Source: Catenibacillus scindens (lineage in GTDB: Bacteria; Bacillota; Clostridia; Lachnospirales; Lachnospiraceae). Taken from it: DNA of 64,000 nucleotides. Location of the stretch: contig NZ_JACHFW010000005.1 of the NCBI RefSeq assembly GCF_014202115.1, forward strand, positions 1 to 64,000. The letters run 5' to 3'. The notes beneath the pieces were generated by a model that did no database searches, had not been told where the DNA came from, and was given only the letters and a program-made list of their open reading frames with translations. Of this stretch, positions 1 through 8,008 are shown one piece after another. A program made the translations under genes and the position numbers. Position 1 is the stretch's first letter; the number at the start of each line of letters is the position of its first letter.

Positions 1-693
1 ATCAATGAGTCCTTCCGCCACCGCCTGCTCACCCACAAGGATCGTTCCCACATCTTTTGTCAGTACCCCTGTCTCCATCATCAGTGTCTCGATCCTCTGA
101 GACGTCATCCTGCTGTGTTCTGTAATAAAACCTACGATCCGGTCCTGGATCTTTTTAAAATAGTCATAAGTCTGGGGAACACCGATAATCATTCCGTTCA
201 TCCGGACCGGATGGATAAGCATGGTTCCGGTTTTAACAATAAAAGAATAATCTGTGGATACAGCCAGTGGAACGCCGATGGAATGACTGCCTCCAAGAAC
301 CAGGGACACTGTAGGCTTTGTCAGGGAAGCGATCATTTCCGCGATGGCAAGTCCCGCCTCAACATCACCGCCCACAGTATTGAGAAGCACCAAAATCCCG
401 TCAATCTCCTCGCTGTCCTCAATGGCAGCCAGGGCGGGAAGCACATGCTCATACTTTGTCGTTTTTGTCTGAGGAGAGGATATCTCATGCCCCTCAATCT
501 CACCGATAATGCTTAACAGGTGGATTTTATGTTTTTTATTATTCTGATCCAAAAGCACCTGCCCCTGCTTTTCAATGCGCTCATCCTTCGCTTTCTGCTC
601 CTGAGCTTTTTCCTCCGGCCCGCTCTGATCCTGGTTTTGCCCGACGGGGTATTCATTTCCAGTAAACTCTCCCATAGATTTTTTCGTTTTCAT
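1..693 (-). CDS. ClpP-like (TepA-type) serine protease, partial
   Basis: The frame is open from an ATG at 693 to the window edge (231 codons), so the C-terminus lies outside. The first 60 or so residues are charged and Gln/Glu/Lys-rich. The ClpP/crotonase-like fold follows, with the nucleophile motif GGSHSIG and a later LIHPVRMNG that holds the likely catalytic His. It resembles the ClpP-like proteins found beside ftsK/spoIIIE in clostridia, not the housekeeping ClpP, because it has the long charged leader and no typical ClpP start. A GAGG ribosome binding site lies about 10 bases before the ATG. The substrate is unknown. Family assignment is firm; the TepA-type label is inference. Confidence 0.85.
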   Translation of the reverse strand, partial: MKTKKSMGEFTGNEYPVGQNQDQSGPEEKAQEQKAKDERIEKQGQVLLDQNNKKHKIHLLSIIGEIEGHEISSPQTKTTKYEHVLPALAAIEDSEEIDGILVLLNTVGGDVEAGLAIAEMIASLTKPTVSLVLGGSHSIGVPLAVSTDYSFIVKTGTMLIHPVRMNGMIIGVPQTYDYFKKIQDRIVGFITEHSRMTSQRIETLMMETGVLTKDVGTILVGEQAVAEGLID

Positions 694-868
694 ATACACA
701 TTCCTCACTTTCTATACTGATACCACTATGCGTCAATTCGGCAGAAATATTCATAATCAAACCATAGAAAAATCAGAAGAATGTGCTATACTATATAGAA
801 AGATGATGCCGGAGCAACGTATTCTCCGGAGCAACATAAAAGAAAGTATCCTCAAAGGAGAATCGGTT

Positions 869-1924
869 ATGAAAGCAAAAAAAATCTTACAGCGGGCCGG
901 TATGTTAGGTCTAAGTGTTACCGCGCTGATAAACGCGGTGTGTACTTATATTTTTTTCCAGGCTTTTGGCCGTAAAAAGGAACGTTCATTTCGCTTACAT
1001 TCTAAAAAATCATCCTCTTTGCAGGAAAAGAAATACGACGCCAGGCTTTCCTCACGCAAAACCTGGCTTTCCCACCAGCCTTTCGAGGAAGTGTTTTTAA
1101 ACGCCTATGACGGGCTTCGCCTTTATGGACGGCTTTACAGTCCCCAGGACCCCCAGGCAAGTGAGAAAGATTGCGCCCAGAGTTCATCTTCCCGGAAGTC
1201 ATCAAAGGAACCTGCGACAATTTTGCTGTGTATCCACGGCTACCACTCCGATGGCATTAACGATTTTGCCATATTTACACCGTTTTATAAGAAAAAAAAC
1301 CTGACTTTCTGCCTGGTAGATGACCGGGCCCACGGCCGCAGTGATGGCCACTATATCGGTTTTAGTTTCCACGACCGTTACGATTGTCTCACATGGGCGA
1401 ACTATCTTGCCAATAGATTCGGCCCGGACTGCCGGATTTTCCTCCACGGTCTTTCCATGGGCGCCGCCACTGTGCTTTCATGCAGCAACTCGGATCATCT
1501 CCCCTCTCAGGTGAAAGGGATCATCTCCGACGCCGCCTTTTCCAGCGGCTGGGATCAAGTAGCCCACGTAATGAGAGTCCGGCTCCACATACCTGTATTT
1601 CCTATGCTTTTATTCTATGACAAAATATGCCGGGCCATTGGCGGATATAGCCTGAAATATATCCGTCCTGTGGATTGCGTCCGTCATTCCCGTGTTCCCA
1701 TTCTCTTTATTCACGGGGACGCCGACAATTTTGTTCCAACATCCATGGCCTACAAATTGTACAACGCCTGCAGCGGCCCCAAACAGCTTCTTATCGTCCC
1801 TGGCGCCGCCCATATTATGTCTTATATCACTGATCCGAAAGCTTACCAGAGAGCTTTTACTTCCTTTATAAAAAAATGTATCCATAACTCTCCCCACAAG
1901 GGCATAGAGTCCGGCGCCAAATAA
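869..1924 (+). CDS. Membrane-anchored alpha/beta hydrolase
   Basis: A 351-residue protein with one N-terminal hydrophobic segment (about residues 11-33), which probably anchors it with the catalytic domain outside. The hydrolase fold shows the oxyanion region CIHGYHSDG (about 121-129), the nucleophile elbow GLSMG (Ser196), the acid in HGDADNFVP (Asp286) and the catalytic His in PGAAHIMSY (His315), so all three triad residues are present. The start at 869 is chosen because AAAGGAG precedes it at good spacing; an in-frame ATG at 728 has no such site. It resembles the YqkD/BAAT-like exported hydrolases of Firmicutes. The substrate cannot be predicted. It is transcribed alone, divergent from the protease gene. 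Confidence 0.88.
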   Translation: MKAKKILQRAGMLGLSVTALINAVCTYIFFQAFGRKKERSFRLHSKKSSSLQEKKYDARLSSRKTWLSHQPFEEVFLNAYDGLRLYGRLYSPQDPQASEKDCAQSSSSRKSSKEPATILLCIHGYHSDGINDFAIFTPFYKKKNLTFCLVDDRAHGRSDGHYIGFSFHDRYDCLTWANYLANRFGPDCRIFLHGLSMGAATVLSCSNSDHLPSQVKGIISDAAFSSGWDQVAHVMRVRLHIPVFPMLLFYDKICRAIGGYSLKYIRPVDCVRHSRVPILFIHGDADNFVPTSMAYKLYNACSGPKQLLIVPGAAHIMSYITDPKAYQRAFTSFIKKCIHNSPHKGIESGAK

Positions 1925-2239
1925 CCGGGGTATAACCTCCCTCTTCATCTGGCCGGACTTTTGCTGCAGTTGCCCAGGTGAACATTCACAGTCTTTTGCG
2001 CACCGCAGGAAAAAAATCTGTTGTCCTTGCCATTCCCAGAAAGCTGCGCTATAATAGAAAAGGCAGGTCAGTTCCGGGAGGAGTGCGCCGCAAAAAGCGG
2101 GCGTATAGCCGGTGTCTAAGCTCACTTAAAGATTATTCTTAGAAACACGCGGCTGCTGAGCTGTCTTTTTATGTATTTGGAATTTTATAACGATTCATCT
2201 CTATTTCAAGCTTCCCATGCAGGAAAAGATGTGTAATCT
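1925..2239 (+). other. Intergenic stretch with an orphan promoter
   Basis: No gene is seen here. It holds a promoter-like pair, TTGCCA at 2027-2032 and TATAAT at 2050-2055 with 17-base spacing, pointing toward the broken Uma2 gene about 185 bases downstream. The stretch at about 2128-2150 resembles the leader at about 49505-49525 (CTTAAAGrTTATTC core). Confidence 0.45.
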
Positions 2240-2469
2240 ATGCCATTACCAAAAGATCCATCTTATACGATCAAAGATATTTATAATCTACCTGACGGCC
2301 AGCGCTCAGAACTGATCGACGGCGTAATGTATGATATGGGCGCCGCCAAGTTATATGCATCAAAAATTAGTTTCGCAATTAACCAAAGTCATTGGAAACT
2401 ATATCAATAATCATAATGGTTCTTGTGAGGTGCTTCCGGCGTCCGTGAATACTGCATCGCAGATCTTTT
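2240..2469 (+). pseudogene. Uma2-family (DUF820) endonuclease, frameshifted and truncated
   Basis: Reading from the ATG at 2240 gives MPLPKDPSYTIKDIYNLPDG and then QRSELIDGVMYDMG, the typical start of Uma2-family restriction-endonuclease-fold proteins. That frame then becomes nonsense and stops at 2408. Shifting by one base at about 2342-2346 restores PSYMHQKLVSQLTKVIG and then NYINNHNGSCEVLPA, which continues the same family. The second frame stops at about 2469, so only about 75 of the usual 180-190 residues remain. One extra base plus loss of the 3' two thirds make it a clear pseudogene. Uma2 proteins are common, poorly understood and often multicopy. Confidence 0.8.
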
Positions 2470-2480
2470 GAACTAAACAG

Positions 2481-2518
2481 GAAGCCGGCTCCTGGGGCAG
2501 CAGGGGCCGGCTTTTTAC
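2481..2518 (+). terminator. Rho-independent terminator after the Uma2 remnant
   Basis: Stem of AAGCCGGC and CCTG pairing with CAGG and GCCGGC around GGGCAG, followed by CTTTTT on the plus strand. It fits the 3' end of the ancestral Uma2 transcript. Confidence 0.7.
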
Positions 2519-2544
2519 ACTGTAAGATGTACTAACTGCTCTTT

Positions 2545-3525
2545 TTACTGTTTTTGAAAACGGCAGCGCAGTGTTTCGGCGATCTTTTCGTATATAGGGA
2601 GGGTAATTCCCGCCTTTTTCGCCATCTCAGGTACCGCATATACAAGTCCCTGAATCTCACTTGGTTTTTGATTCCACAGATCTCTCTGCATGGAAGCGCA
2701 GGCATCGGGAAGGAGACTGTCGATCAGGCCGAGATTGATCTGTACAATATCTTCCGGCAGGGAGATGTCCATCGCTCTGCCAAGAGCGGCGATCTCTTCT
2801 ACAAGGGCTGAGAAAGTCTCTCTTTCCTTTCCCGGCGTTTGCACAGCGCCAATACGGACATCATAAAAGGCTCCGCAGGCCGCCATGGGAGATATCAAAG
2901 AAAACTTCTGCAGTCCATCTTTGGAAATGTTGTCTGACCAAATCCCTTCGATTCCACACTCCACCAAATCACCGGCGACTTTTCCTAATATTGGCCGTTC
3001 ATCTTTCTTATCCCTGACTCCATAGACAACTCTGAAAATATCCCCTTTCTGCACAACACATCCGGGACTTTCAATTTCCGCAGCGATATAAATGCAGCCA
3101 TCGGTCACTAGGGGGCCGGGCAGACGCTCAGACAGCAGCCGCCCGGTTCCGTAAACGTTGAGAATAGGGATAATGACCGTGTGTTCATCGGAAATCTTTT
3201 GTAAAAAAGGAACCAGCGCCTCCAGTGAATAAAATTTAACGCACACAAATATAATATCCGGTTTTTTCAGAATTCCCCGTTCCGCTTTCCTCAGATATTC
3301 TTCTTCATCAAAAACCATGACCGGGGTTATTGTAAAATTTCCCCTGCTTGTGGTTTTCATAGACAATCCGCCGTGCGCCATTGCTTCCTTATGTCTGCCT
3401 CTGGCAATAAAGTACACATCTTTGCCTCCATATGCCAGGAAGGCGCCAATACTTCCTCCGCATCCTCCGGCGCCGATGATCATGTACTGAAGATTTGCAT
3501 CCTCTGATGTTGACTGTTTTATCAT
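2545..3525 (-). CDS. Ketopantoate reductase-like (PanE/ApbA) oxidoreductase
   Basis: A 326-residue protein with the N-terminal NAD(P)-binding signature IIGAGGCGGSIGAFLAYGG (about 16-34) and the family's central region VCVKFYSLEALVPFL. The C-terminal helical domain has the conserved stretch QKFSLISPMAACGA. In the family, PanE reduces 2-dehydropantoate to pantoate with NADPH for coenzyme A synthesis. No other pantothenate gene is nearby, and the family also includes reductases for other 2-oxo acids, so the symbol is left blank. It stands alone, convergent with the Uma2 remnant, and follows a dispersed repeat. Confidence 0.82.
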   Translation of the reverse strand: MIKQSTSEDANLQYMIIGAGGCGGSIGAFLAYGGKDVYFIARGRHKEAMAHGGLSMKTTSRGNFTITPVMVFDEEEYLRKAERGILKKPDIIFVCVKFYSLEALVPFLQKISDEHTVIIPILNVYGTGRLLSERLPGPLVTDGCIYIAAEIESPGCVVQKGDIFRVVYGVRDKKDERPILGKVAGDLVECGIEGIWSDNISKDGLQKFSLISPMAACGAFYDVRIGAVQTPGKERETFSALVEEIAALGRAMDISLPEDIVQINLGLIDSLLPDACASMQRDLWNQKPSEIQGLVYAVPEMAKKAGITLPIYEKIAETLRCRFQKQ

Positions 3526-3582
3526 CAGTGTCCTTATCCCCTTCCTTGTTTACTTATTTTTTTGTGCTTCTCCCTACGCCAG

Positions 3583-3727
3583 GTCAAATCCCCCACTGCA
3601 AGCAACAGGGCAGCGAACTAGCAGCGCCCCAAGGGGCGGGGTATTTGCTCTTCGCTCTGCTACGGTCAGTGCTAAACATGTGCCACTGGCACACAGCGTC
3701 CGCTTGGCTCACTGCCTGCAGGAATAA
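3583..3727 (+). repeat. R2-type structured intergenic repeat, copy A
   Basis: About 145 bases between spoIIID and the PanE-like gene. It begins GTCAAATCCCCC and ends in GTCCGCTTGGCTCACTGCC and then TGCAGGAATAAA. It aligns along most of its length with 55112-55246, and its end aligns with 7213-7262. It contains the palindrome TGTGCCACTGGCACA (3679-3693). No gene is seen in the 213-base gap. Confidence 0.75.
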
Positions 3728-3738
3728 AAATCTGTTTA

Positions 3739-3999
3739 TTATATTCTTGCCGACTGATGCAGATATTTTTCCCGGGTAGCCAGCCCGCCCCGTATATGCC
3801 GCTCGGATTTGTTTACGTCCAGCACGATCCGCACCTGCCTGGCCAAAGATGGATTAATGGTATTTAATCGTTCGGTGACGTCCTTATGTACCGTTGACTT
3901 GCTGATCCCGAACTTTTTCGCAGTCTGACGCACTGTGGCATTATGGTCTATAATGTAATTGGCAATATCTACTGCCCGCTCTTCGATATACTCTTTCAT
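3739..3999 (-). CDS. spoIIID: Sporulation transcriptional regulator SpoIIID
   Basis: An 86-residue protein, close to the usual length of SpoIIID, with the near-invariant family start MKEYIEERAVDIANYIIDHN and a helix-turn-helix at about residues 20-45 (ATVRQTAKKFGISKSTVHKD). A basic C-terminal region (RHIRGGLATREKYL) follows. SpoIIID is a DNA-binding regulator in the mother cell that acts on the sigma-E regulon and prepares the sigma-K stage. Its presence with sigE and sigG in this window supports a spore former. The gene lies 60 bases after the SGNH gene; a sigma-E promoter in that gap could not be fixed by eye. Confidence 0.95.
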   Translation of the reverse strand: MKEYIEERAVDIANYIIDHNATVRQTAKKFGISKSTVHKDVTERLNTINPSLARQVRIVLDVNKSERHIRGGLATREKYLHQSARI

Positions 4000-4059
4000 T
4001 GAGCCGCCTCTGAGAACGTTTTTTACATCATATTAAATGCGCAGGACGATTATGACTTT

Positions 4060-5682
4060 TTATATTTCTTGAACTTTCCTCCCTATGACCGATATCTCTA
4101 TCCGGTCCTTTTCCCTGATCATAAATCCGGCCATCCAGCGAACCATCTCAGGCGGCTGAAAATAAAGGGAGGAACAGGATGTGTGAACATCTGATTTCTT
4201 TTTCCCGGCGGAAACAAAAACGGATGTAGGGCCATCGGCGCCGCCGATCACAGCGGCAGATGCCGCCGAAGGAGACGCTCCATCCTGCCCCGCCGATCTT
4301 ATCACCGGGCGGTCGCCATCCTCCATATCCCGGATGATCAGCTCCCCGCCATCCACCTCCGGTTCCACCATATAGGACAACATTTCGTAATATGTGGGAT
4401 AATTTATGGCTGCCGGAACGGTACCAACCTCTTTATTGAAAGTCCTTTCATCTTCATCTTTGAGAATATTTTCATCCAGCTTTTTGATGTCCCTGCCCCG
4501 GATCGTCAGCGAATATACATGACCGGTAGTCGGATGGAGCAGCAAGATTACCTGGCCCTCCTGTGGATTTTCAATAGATGCTGTGGGAACAAACACCGGA
4601 GTACATTCCATGGACAGATGAAGAGTCTCTATTTCTTCCACCGGTCCAAACGCCCAGGAAAATGAATGCCGGCAGATGGTCCATCCCCACAGAGGGTCAA
4701 GACCATAGTGATCCAGAACCCTCTCTGCCTCCGCTTCTTTTGCCTCCATGCCCTGAAGGCACTGAGACGGTATCCATGATATGCCGCAGCCATGGTCATT
4801 TTTCAGCATCTTCCCATTAACAGTCACCTTTGGAAGTATATCTGTCCTCAGGGGATGCTCTCTTTCCATTTGTTCCTGCTCCTGCCGTGAATAAGAGTGT
4901 TCCTGTTCATGGATGAGATCCCACCGCTGAATATAATCGGTAATATCCTCCGGGTCCGCCCTTTTGCATAAATCCATGACCAGACCTTCCCGGCAAAGAT
5001 AAACCGCAGGGATATACCAAAACTCTCCCTCCCAGGAAAAATTCTTTTTCACAGGAATCTCCCGGCCAGCATCCCCTTTTGCTTTCCAGAAGCTGCCGTC
5101 AAAAGTAACCTTCCAGAGATCCGGTTCCATGCCGTTTCTCCCTTTCTGATTTTTTAAAAACCTGCAAAGCTGTTCCCCAAAAATCCGGTGTCCGGCTTCC
5201 GTAAAATGCACGCCGTCAAAAGCCAAGACAATATTCCAGGCGCCTCCATCGACAAACATGACACCGGTCCGGCGGGCCAAAGTCTCATAATCTTTCCCCA
5301 GCTTTTGAGAGTTTCTTATGATTTCCGTGTCATCCACCCATGTTCCCGACTCCATTGGCGGCGGAGCGATCAGCAGTATTTTGTCATGGGGCAGATGGAT
5401 ACTCCCGATAAAACGCTCCATTTTTTCTGTCACCGCCTCATGGGACATCCCGCCTAAAAGATCGTTAGTCCCAAGCATAAGGATCACAAGATCTGTATCC
5501 TGTGGGAGGGCTGCTTCCCCCATGGGAATCCTCCGGCCATTGAGTCCCCGGTTTTCCACCTGCCATCCCGTTTTATCCGCCACAATATCCACCCAACGGT
5601 TTTTGGGCGTGTACCGGTCCCCCAGATAGGATCTGGGATCATAACCGTATGTATTAGAATCGCCGTAGCATATCACTTTCAT
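4060..5682 (-). CDS. SGNH/GDSL hydrolase fused to an uncharacterised domain
   Basis: A 540-residue protein. Residues 1 to about 180 form an SGNH hydrolase: block I GDSNTYGYD (catalytic Ser8), the Gly of GLNGRR, the Asn of LGTND, and the Asp/His pair in DGVHFTEAGH. Such enzymes are esterases or acetyl-xylan/arylesterase-like hydrolases. From about residue 183 (MEPDLWKVTFDGSFW) starts a second region of about 350 residues that I do not recognise. It reads like a self-contained cytoplasmic domain. Near its end, residues 480-486 are GGADGPT within AAVIGGADGPTSVFVSAG, which is striking because that motif is the hallmark of Na+-translocating decarboxylase beta subunits, yet there are no membrane helices here. 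No signal peptide is seen. The fusion has no internal stop. Confidence 0.75.
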   Translation of the reverse strand: MKVICYGDSNTYGYDPRSYLGDRYTPKNRWVDIVADKTGWQVENRGLNGRRIPMGEAALPQDTDLVILMLGTNDLLGGMSHEAVTEKMERFIGSIHLPHDKILLIAPPPMESGTWVDDTEIIRNSQKLGKDYETLARRTGVMFVDGGAWNIVLAFDGVHFTEAGHRIFGEQLCRFLKNQKGRNGMEPDLWKVTFDGSFWKAKGDAGREIPVKKNFSWEGEFWYIPAVYLCREGLVMDLCKRADPEDITDYIQRWDLIHEQEHSYSRQEQEQMEREHPLRTDILPKVTVNGKMLKNDHGCGISWIPSQCLQGMEAKEAEAERVLDHYGLDPLWGWTICRHSFSWAFGPVEEIETLHLSMECTPVFVPTASIENPQEGQVILLLHPTTGHVYSLTIRGRDIKKLDENILKDEDERTFNKEVGTVPAAINYPTYYEMLSYMVEPEVDGGELIIRDMEDGDRPVIRSAGQDGASPSAASAAVIGGADGPTSVFVSAGKKKSDVHTSCSSLYFQPPEMVRWMAGFMIREKDRIEISVIGRKVQEI

Positions 5683-5690
5683 TTATATTT

Positions 5691-6344
5691 TCAGTCTTTC
5701 CAGATAAAATTATGTTTAATAGATTCTCCACCGTCCACAATAATGCTTTGTCCGGTACAAAAAGTATTGATCACCGTGAGAAAATAGGCCCACTGGGCAA
5801 TCTCCTCTGTGGAGGCCCATTTTTTCAGAGGCGTCTCCTCCATGATCTGAGCCCACAGTGTTTCATCATTGATCACGCACTCATTGAGAGGCGTGAGGAC
5901 GCCGCCGGGGTCTAAACTGTTGCATGTAGCGCCAAATGGGGCGATCCGCATGGCCGTGTTTTTTGTATATGCCAGAACGCCGCCTTTGCTGGCACAGTAC
6001 ATAGGAAATTCCGAGCCTGTATGGGCGCTGGCTGATCCGATGTTTAAAATCGACCGTATCTGACCCTGAATCCCGTACTTTTCAGTAATATAGATCAGGG
6101 CTTTCAGGTTAATATCAATATCATCCTCATTTTGAGTCCCGGCATTGTTAATGAGAATCTGAACCCCATCAATATCCGGCAGATGATCGTGATCCCGGAT
6201 ATCCACCTGGTAATGGGTATAACTGCCGTGCTTAATGGACGCTTCCTGCCGGTCAATGCCAATGACCTGATGATCTTCATTGAGGAACTTTTCGGCGATC
6301 GCCTGGCCTATACCCTGGGAAGTCCCTGTAATAAGTACTTTCAT
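5691..6344 (-). CDS. Short-chain dehydrogenase/reductase
   Basis: A 217-residue classical SDR, slightly short for the family. It has TGTSQGIG for cofactor binding, NNAG at about 66-69, a Ser in the NIGSAS region, and the active site YCASK. The C-terminal GQSIIVDGG is typical of the family. The nucleotide specificity and substrate are unknown. Its ATG overlaps the stop of the upstream VUT gene by one base (TAATG), and its GGAGG ribosome binding site lies inside that gene, so the two are translationally coupled. The pairing hints at a shared pathway, but nothing here shows a link to queuosine. Confidence 0.85.
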   Translation of the reverse strand: MKVLITGTSQGIGQAIAEKFLNEDHQVIGIDRQEASIKHGSYTHYQVDIRDHDHLPDIDGVQILINNAGTQNEDDIDINLKALIYITEKYGIQGQIRSILNIGSASAHTGSEFPMYCASKGGVLAYTKNTAMRIAPFGATCNSLDPGGVLTPLNECVINDETLWAQIMEETPLKKWASTEEIAQWAYFLTVINTFCTGQSIIVDGGESIKHNFIWKD

Positions 6345-7123
6345 TAATTATATTCCTCCTCCATATAGGTGAGATATTCCTGTCCCACATGGCGCTCTTT
6401 CCACTTTGTGACAACTTTGTAGCCCAAAGGTGAAAATACAATTTCCATGATCAGTTCCGCTGCCGCCCCGGTAATGGCACAGGTCACGCACTGAAGGATT
6501 GTCCAGTGAAAACCGTCCCAAAAAACAGGCGCAAAAATAACAAACACAATGACAGAAAAAATAAGATTGTCAATAAACTGTCCGATAAAAGTGGATATAT
6601 AGGTCCGGACCGCAAAGGCCAGCCTTCCATCGGGATTTTTGTGAAAAGCCCTGCCAATGGTCCAGTTAAGAAAATTGTTGATGACCGCCGATACAAGAAA
6701 GGCCACGGTACTACCCAAAAGGATAAACCATGTGCCGCCAAGGATTCCATTGAGAGCGGTATAGTCGTCGGCATCGGATGGGATAATGCTGGCGATGTAA
6801 AAAATCAGGCAGGTCATAAGGTTGATAGCTGCCGCCAGAATGGCAATGGTGCTGGAAGCTTTAGGACCGAAATGTTTTGTGATCATATCCATACACATAA
6901 ATGACAGCCATGATATGAGTATGCCGCCGTCCAGAGCGATCCAGGACGTCTGGACAAGGGTTTTGTTGGCAAGCAGATTCATACAGATAACGCTGACAAC
7001 AAATAGGGAAACAACTGTTGCCGGAATACATCTGAGCAGAAGGGCTGTTTCTTCTTTTTCTTTTTTCAGCCATATTCTGAAAGTATTGACTGAAGATAAT
7101 GATGGTGAATACAGGTTGTTCAT
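6344..7123 (-). CDS. VUT-family (YhhQ-like) transporter, putative queuosine precursor transporter
   Basis: A 259-residue integral membrane protein with about six hydrophobic segments. Family landmarks are the early NLLANK motif (about residue 48), DMITKHFGPK matching the family's acidic D..T..G loop, and the late IGQFIDN. Members of the VUT_1/YhhQ family import 7-cyano- or 7-aminomethyl-7-deazaguanine for queuosine. I infer that role from the family only. No queuosine biosynthesis gene is in the window, and the leader does not match a preQ1 riboswitch I could recognise. The ribosome binding site is GGAGG. Confidence 0.8.
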   Translation of the reverse strand: MNNLYSPSLSSVNTFRIWLKKEKEETALLLRCIPATVVSLFVVSVICMNLLANKTLVQTSWIALDGGILISWLSFMCMDMITKHFGPKASSTIAILAAAINLMTCLIFYIASIIPSDADDYTALNGILGGTWFILLGSTVAFLVSAVINNFLNWTIGRAFHKNPDGRLAFAVRTYISTFIGQFIDNLIFSVIVFVIFAPVFWDGFHWTILQCVTCAITGAAAELIMEIVFSPLGYKVVTKWKERHVGQEYLTYMEEEYN

Positions 7124-7212
7124 AATTTTCCTCCAATTAGCAGTTTTTTCACCACCAGCAACTGCCTTTTAATGGAGTAATTTTATTTCATAGGAGCGCA
7201 GTTTCCTGCGAA

Positions 7213-7262
7213 GTCAAATGGACATGCAGGCATGTCCTTGGCTCGTTGTCCGCAAAAATAAA
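7213..7262 (-). repeat. R2-type repeat, partial copy C
   Basis: The sequence GTCAAATGGACATGC with its inverted partner GCATGTCC, then TTGGCTCGTTGTCCGC and AAAAATAAAAA, matches the end of the R2 copies at 3583-3727 and 55112-55246. It lies in the leader of the VUT gene. The 371 bases from 7124 to 7494 hold only this, a terminator and AT-rich sequence. Confidence 0.55.
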
Positions 7263-7287
7263 AAGGGCTCTGCAAAACGCAAAGCCG
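7254..7287 (-). terminator. Rho-independent terminator
   Basis: On the minus strand GGCTTTGC pairs with GCAGAGCC around GTTTT, followed by CTTTTTATTTTT. It probably ended the transcript of the nucleotidyltransferase remnant and separates it from the VUT gene. Confidence 0.7.
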
Positions 7288-7494
7288 CTATCCTTTCACC
7301 ATATATGAACAGCAGTCCTGGTTTTGTTTAACGACAGGATGGTACAAACGAACTGTCGGTATCTGAAAAATACTTTGCCATTATACAGCATAATTTTCAT
7401 AACTGCAATACTTTTTCGCAATGATTATGATACAATAATAAATCATGATGCTGCTGAGGTCAAATTCAAAGCCAGTTTTTATCAATCTCTTCTT

Positions 7495-7722
7495 TTAAGT
7501 CACAGAACATTTGATAAAAATGCTTTTTTGATAAATTACTTTCCCTTCCCGCTGAATCGACGATTTTAGCTCCGGCTGCATATCCTGATCCAGATTTACA
7601 ATATCACTTGTTTTTCTATAATCTCCCCTGGCCCGTGAACCAAACAGGAGAACCTTTTTCACACGATACTTTTGTGCCAATTCCCGAATTTCCCCCAAAA
7701 CGTCAGGGCGGATTCCCGTTGT
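7495..7722 (-). pseudogene. MNT-type nucleotidyltransferase with internal deletion
   Basis: The frame reads TGIRPDVLGEIRELAQKYRV then KKVLLFGSRARGDYRKTSDI, the start of a minimal nucleotidyltransferase, and passes directly into VNLDQDMQPELKSSIQREGK VIYQK, which is the usual end of the same family. The middle of the protein is missing (joint at about 7600-7607), including the second Asp of the DxD catalytic motif and the third acidic residue. It has no start codon of its own; the frame runs in from the DUF1349 remnant. Intact MntA proteins often act as antitoxins of HEPN toxins by AMPylating them. No HEPN gene is present here. Confidence 0.78.
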
Positions 7723-7991
7723 TTTTTCCAATGTTTCATCCGGCTGCTGTCCGTCATGGGCCTTCCACTGGCACTGTGCCAGCTCCATATTTGAAAACAC
7801 TGCCGTAAATGATGAATTTTCCGGGGAACAGGCATAAATGCCAAACCGGATCTTTCCGCCGGTATGGCCGTGGCAGCCCAGTCTGAGTAGCCGCCGTTAG
7901 GCACAACGCTCCCCTGATGACTAAAGCTGTCATTTTCATATTCCACTGAAGCCTTCAGCCAGTTTTCACTGTCCACAAAGGGCAAAATGTG
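7723..7991 (-). pseudogene. DUF1349-family protein remnant, 5'-truncated and frameshifted
   Basis: One frame gives LPFVDSENWLKASVEYENDS followed by GSVVPNGGYSDWAATAIPA. After a break, another frame gives RFGIYACSPENSSFTAVFSN and then MELAQCQWKAHDGQQPD. Together these match the core and end of DUF1349 proteins (often labelled regulation of enolase protein 1), which are lectin-like folds of about 190 residues. The first 60 or so residues and a section around 7840-7870 are gone. The end fuses in frame into the nucleotidyltransferase remnant, so a chimeric frame spans two dead genes. Confidence 0.72.
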
Positions 7992-8008
7992 CCGGCATCC
8001 GGGTCCAC

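Noticed and set aside
7124-7260. preQ1 riboswitch before the VUT-family gene
   Set aside because: The leader has GGCAGTTGCTGGTGGTG and AAAAAACTGC, but the A-rich tract is in the loop and not in the 3' tail as in preQ1-I, and no other preQ1 class fits by eye.
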